From NCBI GenBank assembly GCA_029931535.1, contig JAQPZY010001405.1, forward strand, positions 1,945,001 to 2,009,000: 64,000 nt of DNA. Reading direction: 5' to 3'. The DNA comes from Margaritifera margaritifera. Lineage: Eukaryota > Mollusca > Bivalvia > Unionida > Margaritiferidae. The notes beneath the pieces were generated by a model. The model was not told where the DNA came from. It ran no database searches and saw only the letters and a list, made by a program, of their open reading frames with translations. The translations under genes and the position numbers were made by a program. Positions 57,236-64,000 of this stretch are shown here, one piece after another. Position 1 is the first letter of the stretch. Each line of letters opens with the position of its first letter.

Positions 57236-58540
57236 AGCTCTCATGGCCATGGGAGCTTATGGTACTGCATTGTGTCCATTGTGTGTTGTCCATCATCTGT
57301 TGTGTGTCCTTCCATCAACAATTGCTTGACCACTCAGCAGTCCATATTTCTGATCCAATTCGATGATGAGCGAAATCCTTGTATATTAATCAAGTGATCT
57401 TGCATCTGATAGACTGAGCTTATTATCACTCTGGAAGCCATATTTCTGATCCAAGTTTTGATCAAACTTGGAATATATGCTTATATCATTAAGATCTCAG
57501 ACGAGTTCAATAAGGCCAACAACAAAAAATATGTGTATTTCCTATTGCACTGGTTTTAAAATTAGGGTAGGCAGGTATTTTTTTTTTTTTTATATATAAA
57601 TAATCGAATAATATTTAAAGCGCTTCAAAGTACCAGGCAAAACCGGCTCAATTAGATGCAAAAATCAATTTTGGCAATGTGATTTTGTTTATAATTTATA
57701 TAAAAAAAATTGGGGGGGGGGGGTTACAGGGACGGTCGGTCTACCGGAAACAAACATATTTATTTTTGGCCTAATAAGTGAGATTGATACTATTGAGGTG
57801 ATCGTGCATCTGATTTTATGAGTTTGTTACCCTTCTGTAAGCCATATTTCTCATCTGATTTTTGTCAAACTTTAAATATAAGCTTATATCAACAAGATCT
57901 CAGATGGGTTCAAAAATGAGTGAGATTCACACATATTCATAAAATAATCTTGCAGCTGATTGGCTGACCTTGTTACAACTCTGGCGGTTAGATTTCTGAT
58001 TCAATTTTGATAAAACTTGAATATATGTTTACATTGTCAAGACCTGGATGGGTTCAATAATAAGTGCAACCTGTGCATATTAATGAGGTGATCCTGCATC
58101 TGATTGGCTGAGCTTGTTATCACTTTGTAGGCCATATTTCTGATCCAATTTGTATCAGACTTGGAATATATGTTTATATCATGTATTTCTTTTATAAGTT
58201 TGATAATGAGTGAGATGCACACATATTAATAAGTTGAACTTGCATCTGATTGGCTGAGCTTGTTACCACTCTGTAAGCCATATTTCAGGTCAGGTTTTGA
58301 TCAAATTTGAAATATTGGCTTATATCAAGATCTTGGATGGGTTTGATAATGAACAAGATCCATGCATATTATTGAGGTAGTCTTGGATTTGACTGGCTGA
58401 ACTTGTTACCACTCTGGAAGCCAAATTTGTGATCTGATTTTGATCAGACTTGGAATATATGCTTGTGTCATCAGGATCTTGGAGTGTTTCAGTAATGAGC
58501 GAGATCGATGGATATTATTGAGGCGAACTTTATCCTCATG
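57236..58540. repeat. Tandem-core array element, family F5, copy 2
   Basis: The head at 57236-57257 is a near-perfect palindrome (AGCTC...GAGCT with one mismatched pair), followed by 'gcttatggtactgcattg' and 'tgttgtccatcatctgttg'. About seven cores follow ('gtttgataatgagtgagat', 'ttgcatctgattggctgagc', 'ttgttaccactctgtaagcc'). A MITE sits at 57513-57772. Confidence 0.8.
57513..57772. mobile_element. AGGCCA-ended MITE, copy 2, in array F5
   Basis: Left 'aggccaacaacaaaaaatat', right 'catatttatttttggcct'; 260 bp, with 13 G near 57712-57724. The array phrase 'gttcaata' resumes as 'aataagtgagat', so aata (or ata) is a likely target duplication. Same element as 27433-27695. Confidence 0.8.
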
Positions 58541-58554
58541 AAATCCTGCTCTAT

Positions 58555-58815
58555 GTTTTAAGCACACAGCATGAGTATTCCCCCCATATTTGAAGCATAC
58601 AGTGTGAGCATTCCTCTCATTATTTTAAGTTCACAGCGCAAGTATTGCTCCCACACTGTGCAAGTATCCTCCAATATTTTAAGCACATAGTACAAGTATT
58701 CCTCCCCATATTTTAAGCACACAGTCTAACTATCCCCCCCCCCCCCGCATTTTTGAAGCACACAGTGCAGTTATTCCCCCCTCCCCCATATTTTAAGCAC
58801 ACAGTGCCAGTATTA
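58555..58815. repeat. Imperfect 35-40-bp tandem repeat
   Basis: About seven variants of 'ttttaagcacacagtgcaag' plus 'tattcctcccatat', with C-run length changes (to about 12 C at 58735). Confidence 0.85.
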
Positions 58816-58865
58816 CATTGAATATGGTACATACTCTGTTGTCTGTTCAACCTATGATTTCAAGC

Positions 58866-58936
58866 AAATAGTATACTCCGATCTACTATCATATTATATA
58901 ACAGCAAATCAGGATCTGTGCTTTTTGCAGTTGTGT
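58866..58936. mobile_element. Degraded single-hairpin MITE H derivative
   Basis: 'actccgatctactatcatat' pairs loosely with 'agcaaatcaggatct', followed by 'tttttgcagttg'. No terminal repeats remain. Confidence 0.4.
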
Positions 58937-59000
58937 ATATTATACATAAACAAATGAGACATGCAATCTACCAATGCTGTGTTTTTTTTGTATTTTTCAA

Positions 59001-59138
59001 TACTATATATACTTTCTCCTATAAATTGGATCCAGCATGGCTTACAACATGAACCCTGATCTACCGGTGCATTATGCAGTTAGAGATCTGGGTCTATGCA
59101 GTTTGCAGTTGGATCTGATATATAGGCGAGTATATAAG
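59001..59138. mobile_element. Collapsed single-hairpin MITE H derivative
   Basis: Both ends survive ('tactatatatactttctcct' and the inverse of 'aggcgagtatata'), enclosing one hairpin whose left arm is module B ('aacatgaaccctgatctacc') and right arm module A ('agatctgggtctatgcagtt'). About 80 bp are missing relative to full copies. Confidence 0.7.
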
Positions 59139-59354
59139 GAAGTTGCATGTGATGTTCTTAAATACAGCCATGGTATGACTGAGTACATGAAGTGATCGGA
59201 GAATTATACAAATTAACTGCACCATAAATTTATTGTCATTCAGATAATCAAGTTAGAAGAAATAGGAAAACCTTTTGAATCTTTAAAATTTATGTTTAGG
59301 TATGACCAGTACTTAAAATTATCCAGATCATGGAACTTGATGCACTGCATTAAG

Positions 59355-59585
59355 TTCAGGTTGCAGGGTGCATGATTTAAATCATTTTGTAAAATATGTA
59401 CATTTGCATTACAGTGAGGTGGTAGGGTACACAGTGTAAATCATTTTGAAAAAATGTAAATGCACATTACAGTAATGTGGAAGGGTACATGGTCAAAATC
59501 ATTATGAACAATAACATGCACAAAATGCATTAGAGTGATCTGGTAGGGAACACAGCCTAAATCGTTATGAAGCATGTGCATAAAA
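59355..59585. repeat. Imperfect 60-bp tandem repeat, about four copies
   Basis: 'taaatcattttgtaaaatat' then 'gcattacagtgaggtggta' then 'gggtacacagtg' repeated with 10-25 percent visible change. Confidence 0.85.
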
Positions 59586-60038
59586 TATTCAAAGTCTGAT
59601 GACGAAGAAAGGCAAAAGATTGTAATGATTTATTTTGCAAACATTGAACTATAAAAACCAAGAGTTTACCTCGATTCCAGAACAAGTTCTATGAGATTTT
59701 TCATATACTCCTTTTGATGGCATATCAACAAATGACATATGTAATGTTTTAGTAGGTCTAAATCCTTCGAAAACATGTGGCCCTGACTTGCTGCATCCAA
59801 AATTACTGTAAAAAATTGTGTATCCACTGTGCTGCACAATTAGTATGTCTTTATAAACTTTTGTGTTTGCAATCATTTGAAATTAGCTAATGTAGAGCCT
59901 GTGTACAAAAAAGGTTCCAAAACCGCTTTGTCAAACTATTGACCTATATCTTGACTTTTTATGTTATCAGAAGTTTTTGAAAAGTGTGTATTGTTAATAT
60001 TTCCGTAACATTATTGTGCAGCATGATATAATTTCACA

Positions 60039-60259
60039 TACCGTCTATACTCGCGTATAAGCCGATACCAACTGCAAACTGCATAGACCCAGATCTGCCG
60101 TCGCATAATGCGCCGGCAGATCTGGGTCAATGCAGTTTGTAAGGTCTAATCAGCAGAACAAACAACAAAGACCCTGATCGGCCGGTGCATTATGCGATAG
60201 CAGATCAGGGTCTGTGTTGTTTGCATTTTGACAGGGAGTTTACACGAATATATACGGTA
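60039..60259 (+). mobile_element. Double-hairpin MITE H, full copy 3, inserted in LINE-C
   Basis: 221 bp with TA at 60039-60040 and 60258-60259. The left terminus CCGTCTATACTCGCGTATAA pairs with the inverse of the right terminus (CCGTATATATTCGTGTAAAC). Module A occupies about 60075-60139, the linker 'ctaatcagcagaacaa' follows, and module B about 60159-60222. It is the same length as the copy at 19145, in the opposite orientation. Confidence 0.9.
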
Positions 60260-61239
60260 GGTTTGTCATGTGGTGATTCGGCAATACATCAGTTAACAGA
60301 TTATTTGCAATACAGTTTCTTTTGCACTAGACCCTGGCAAGGAGATTGGGGTTATTTCCTTTGATATTAGCAAGGATTTTGACCATGTTTGGCATAAAGG
60401 ATTGTTTTCAAAACTAAAAAGTATTGGTATTCAGGAAAATGTATTATCATGGTTTGAAAGGTACTTATTGTCAAGAAAATGAGTTATTCTAAATCTTTAG
60501 ATTTCAGACACATCAGTGCAGTTGTTTCCCAGGGATCCATCAATTTTTATCAGTGATATTGTAGACAATACAGAGTATTCAGTAAAACTTGCTGCTGATG
60601 ATGCAACATATATATAAAATAGCTGATAATTAAATGTTATCTGGTGAAATCTTAAAGTCGGATGTTGAAAAGATAATCCAGGTGTTGGCTGGTTACATTT
60701 AATCCAGACAAGACAACCAATGCTAATATCATGAAAACAGCCAGAACTACCATCCTGCATTATGTACAGCTGAAACAAACAATCAAAATGGGTAGACATT
60801 ATCTTAGCCAGTGATGACACTTGGCATGTGCATATTGGATCAGTTGTCTTTAGAAAAAATGCACAAATCTTATATTTTAACAAGTTTTGATTACGCTGAC
60901 CTAATTTCGGACACTTATATGGGAGAAAGAAACTCCTGTACAATTGCAGGAGAAAGAACTAGAAAGAAAAAAAAAATCAAGGTGATAAGAATAATAACAG
61001 ATGCAACCAAAAGTGCATCCATTGCACACCTGTACTATTAATACACTAGGTGGGAAGGCCTCACTTCTTGCCATTCTAAGCACAAATTTTATTTCAGTTA
61101 GTTAAAATTTATTAAGGTTAGCTCATGTATATCTTCAGAATGTAATTAAATTTTTATATATAAAAAGTGAAAACTAATTCACTTGATCAACCAATGACAT
61201 TCAGTCATGTTGCCTGTAGAAATAATAAATAATCCCTCC

Positions 61240-61317
61240 TTAGATCATTTCAAAGCCTACCTGAATTAGATTATTTCAAAGCCTACCTGAATTAGATTAT
61301 TTCAAAGCCCACCTGAA
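61240..61317. repeat. 26-bp triplication inside LINE-C
   Basis: 'ttagatcatttcaaagccta' plus 'cctgaa' occurs three times (61240, 61266, 61292). In frame a single copy reads LDHFKAYLN, the normal LINE text, so the extra copies arose in situ and shift the frame. Confidence 0.9.
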
Positions 61318-61604
61318 TTGAGGAAAAAAAAGCACTCCTTGCTACTATTACGTAGATGATGCTAGGTTAAGAAGAAAGTATAGTAGGTAGTTTAAATTAT
61401 GATTTGTATTAGAATCGTTTATCTAATAATTAGTATTTTTCCCTTGGTAAAATAGGGACGGCAAAACATTTTCTTTTAGACGATCCAAAATGTTCAGATT
61501 TGAGAGATCACATTTTATACATACTTCCTTTTCTTTTCACAGTTGAAACTTTATTATTTGGCAACCCTCAGAAGAAAATAACATTTAGATTTTCATTAGG
61601 ATGC

Positions 61605-61800
61605 CCAGGGCTCAAGATAAAAATGTTATAAATTGCATTTGTTAAAATTAGATGGGGTATTTTGTGAACACCACATAACACAAAACTTGCACTATGGAAG
61701 GGAGTCTTAATTATCAAGGTGTTGATCATGCCTTTTGGAATGCATCAAACAGCTTAGTGACCAAGACTGCTAGTTCAGGATGTGCTTGGTTATATGGCTT
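61605..61800. repeat. Dispersed repeat shared with 47095-48125
   Basis: 'caagataaaaatgtt', 'gggtattttgtgaacacc', 'aaaacttgcacta', 'tatcaaggtgttg', 'ttggaatgcatcaaacagct', 'tagtgaccaagact'. The corresponding segments at 47 kb are separated by about 830 bp. Confidence 0.5.
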
Positions 61801-62990
61801 TATCTCTTGGTGGTCAAGTACTATAATTTCAAATGTGCAAAGAACATCTGGAAATCTAACTGTTAGCATAGTTTATATTGATCGAATGCACCATCATACA
61901 ACATGGACTGTGCCTACGGCAAGAGCAATATGCTGACAACTTTGGACTAAATGCTTAAAATGTTTTGTAGAATTTGTACACTTTTAAAAATGTCTGCATG
62001 CAATTTTAAAGTGACTGTGCATGGAAGAGAAATTTTAATGCAATTTTAGTAGAATTTTACTGCATAAATAATGCAGCTATACTGCTTATCTAGAGCTCTG
62101 GATATCTACAAGAATGAAGTAGTCCATAAAAATCACAGCCCTTTACATGTACATCGTCATTGCTTTTTTACCAGTAACAAGTACTATTATCAAAACTGTA
62201 CCTATACTTGTATCATATTTCTTGTTTGTACTTTTCCTTTGTAACCACTTGCACCAGCATCCAGATTTATGCTGTTATTGCTTTGCATCAATGCTGAAGT
62301 GGCACACTGACACGCCGGTGCAATACTAAAGTACTGTCTCATATCTGTGTTGGCGGGGTATTTAAGCTTTTTGTTGCAACAGTTTCAATTGGCAAAGAAT
62401 GTGTCAATTGCAGAATGATGCAAAATTAAGTTGTTACATGTGTTGATTTGGTAAGGTTTCTATGTTTGCATGCAGATTTAGGAGTCCATGTTACATCAGT
62501 CTACATTGCTTTCAGAAATTTCAAAAAGTCTTGTATTGCATGATTCTTAGTGGGATTCAATTCACATGATCTGCATTAAGGGAATTTTGACAATAACTTT
62601 AACTGCGAGACATTAGGCATACAAGATTTGCTTTAATCGGATATGCTTATATTTAAGTTTAGTAGACATGTAAGGGAGGTAACTTGTGATGATACTAACC
62701 TGTTCAGTCTGGCATACAACTAAGTCTAAATAAATGTACCTATGATCACTTGAACATGAAAAGTAGGTCACTGTCTCCTCCTCTTGACAGCAATAAGTAG
62801 TCTTACTAAAGCAAAATCACCTGCTCAACAATTAAAAGAATATTCTTGGCTTAAATAGATTACCTGACCTATTTCTAATGCCCCATGCCACTTGATTTTT
62901 TTTGTTTCTTTGTTTCCTGACCACACAATGAATTATATATAGTGGAACCTTCAAGCTTTTTGGAAAGCTACATGTAGTGCTTGTATTTTT
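61801..62990. other. AT-rich stretch without recognised feature
   Basis: No gene is supported. 'aagtgactgtgcatggaaga' at about 62009 also occurs inside the foldback element at about 63547, the only link noticed. Confidence 0.4.
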
Positions 62991-63400
62991 AGCTCACCTG
63001 GCTGTAAGGCCAAGTTAGCTTATGGAATGGCTATGTGTCTGTCATGTGTTGTCTGTTGTCAGTCATCTGTCCATCAACAACCTTTTTGAAAGGTTGTTAC
63101 CACTCTGGAATCCATATATCTTATTATATTTCAATAAAATTTGCATTGTGGTATAAAATTAAACTTTCTGACAGATTTGATAATCAGCAAGAACCATGCA
63201 TATTAATGAGGTGATCTTGCATCTGATTGGTGGAGCACTTTACCACTCTGGAGGCCATATTTCTCTGATTTTGATCAGACTTGGAATATAGACTTGTATG
63301 ATTAAGATTTTGCACAAGTTCAATAATTAGTGAGATCCAAACGTAATACAAGTAATGAGGTGATCTAAAATAGGTGAAATCAACATGACATAGTTTGTGT
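62991..63400. repeat. Tandem-core array element, family F5, copy 3
   Basis: The head AGCTCACCTGGC pairs with 'ggccaagttagct'. The next segment is 'tatggaatggctatgtgtct', then about two cores of F5 wording ('gcatattaatgaggtgatct', 'tgcatctgattggtggagc'). Confidence 0.78.
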
Positions 63401-63415
63401 TTTTATATTATTACA

Positions 63416-63753
63416 TAAGGTCTCATCATTGCAAGTCTTGGCGATAATCTGCTATGCTCCTTTATCACCCATGGCTGCCTGTGCTGTGTACACGTAAACA
63501 AAATTATGTGATCAACAACACAATGAAAGTGCCCATTTTATTGATTGACAAGTGACTGTGCATGGAAGAGAAACTTTGTGAAAGGTCATGTTGGGTCACA
63601 TTGGCGAGAAAAATTTACTCACATTCGCGGTGATTGGTTTAGCAGGTTTATGCATATTAATGAGAAATGAGGAAATCTCTGCATAGGTTGCCATGGGTGA
63701 TAAAGGAGTGCAGCAGATTATTGCTCGTGACTTGCAGTGATGCATAGGTCTTA
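63416..63753. mobile_element. Foldback MITE with about 60-bp terminal inverted repeats
   Basis: Left 'taaggtctcatcattgcaag' and reverse-complemented right 'taagacctatgcatcactgc' begin inverted repeats that continue through 'ataatctgct' and 'ctcctttatcacccatggc'. Total 338 bp with a unique centre. No transposase is present and the target duplication is not clear. Confidence 0.75.
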
Positions 63754-64000
63754 GTGAAATCATCAACTGTTAGGCTATGTAAACCTGGTGAGAGATGTCA
63801 GTTCTACTTGAGCCTCTTGTTTCTTATTGTTCAGGGTCCTTGCTGGATTCCAAATTTGGGGGTAATATGATTTCTTTTCCCAGCCAAAATAGGGCCAAGT
63901 GAGGCGAAATAGGAAGAAGTGAATGTAGAGTGGTCCTCCCCCCCATGATGGTAGACAGCCACCAGTGAATAGTACCAATCATATTTAAGAGGAGAAAGTC
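63754..64000. other. Window edge, nothing recognised
   Basis: Short unassigned stretch with a C-run near 63937. Confidence 0.4.

Larger units (their letters stand above)
59600..61605 (+). mobile_element. LINE-C: decayed non-LTR retrotransposon with nested MITE
   Basis: Coding similarity runs from the pre-RT region through RT and the C-terminal domain to about 61605. Double-hairpin MITE H sits at 60039-60259; removing it rejoins the LINE text. Frameshifts, stops and a local 26-bp triplication show that it is inactive. The left limit is approximate because the 60-bp array abuts it. Confidence 0.85.
59690..61605 (+). pseudogene. RT and C-terminal remains of LINE-C
   Basis: In order: 'DGISTNDICNVLVGLNPSK' then 'GPDLLHPKLL' (about 59714-59808); 'KLANVEPVYKKGSKTALSNY' (about 59882-59940); [MITE]; 'GDSAIHQLTD' (about 60273-60303); 'ISFDISKDFDHVWHKGLF' (about 60355-60410), matching the DISKAFD block; 'VLSWFERYLLSRK' (about 60441-60480); a shortened 'VSQGSI' block (about 60515-60540); 'LAADDAT' (about 60588-60609), where the first position of the F/Y-ADD box is Ala; 'SLEKMHKSYIL' (about 60850-60885); 'RIITDATKSASIAHLY' (about 60990-61040); 'YYYVDDARLR'; 'GTAKHFLLDDPKCSDLRDH' (about 61457-61513); and 'VETLLFGNPQKKITF' (about 61543-61588). 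Confidence 0.88.

Overview
The window reads as intergenic and intronic DNA from an animal nuclear genome. It is AT-rich, almost every long open frame comes from a minisatellite or a decayed transposon, and the only host-gene signals are short exon-like islands with GT/AG borders. The organism is probably a mollusc. That is an inference from the repeat style: tandem cores containing 'ggtcaaggtcac' and 'gaaacttggta', heads containing 'tccatccgtcc', tRNA-headed SINEs, DIRS elements and Jockey/CR1-like LINEs. No bacterial operon, phage, CRISPR array or rRNA gene is visible.

Layout. 0-6 kb: a tandem-core array with a nested SINE, a 46-bp minisatellite, a terminal-inverted-repeat element and a second core array. 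6-10 kb: a minus-strand LINE (RT and endonuclease remains) split by a mobile tandem-core array. 10-16 kb: a pogo/Tigger-type remnant carrying part of a DDE transposase, then a 1.48-kb inverted-repeat element. 16-18.3 kb: a plus-strand Jockey-like LINE. 19-26 kb: a double-hairpin MITE, the best host exon (20372-20522), a core array with a nested hAT-like MITE, a DIRS-type tyrosine-recombinase retrotransposon remnant, and a phase-compatible second exon candidate (25964-26061). 26-33 kb: further core arrays, one of them carrying a SINE with clean target-site duplications. 33-44 kb: SINEs, MITE derivatives and the second copy of the 1.48-kb element. 44-52 kb: a series of minisatellites, including a 30-bp array open in three frames. 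52-64 kb: more SINEs, arrays, hairpin MITEs, and a third LINE carrying an intact double-hairpin MITE at a TA site.

How the parts relate. The window is a stack of nested mobile elements. Three features stand out. First, a pogo-ended MITE of about 220 bp contains two adjacent near-perfect hairpins and occurs in full and collapsed forms. Second, a set of array families shares a related hairpin head, family-specific tandem cores of roughly 120-190 bp and a related tail; one insertion into a LINE fixes both ends, and the architecture resembles pearl/HINE (Helentron-derived) elements. Third, SINEs and MITEs have inserted repeatedly into those arrays. The host gene crossed by the exon candidates was not identified.
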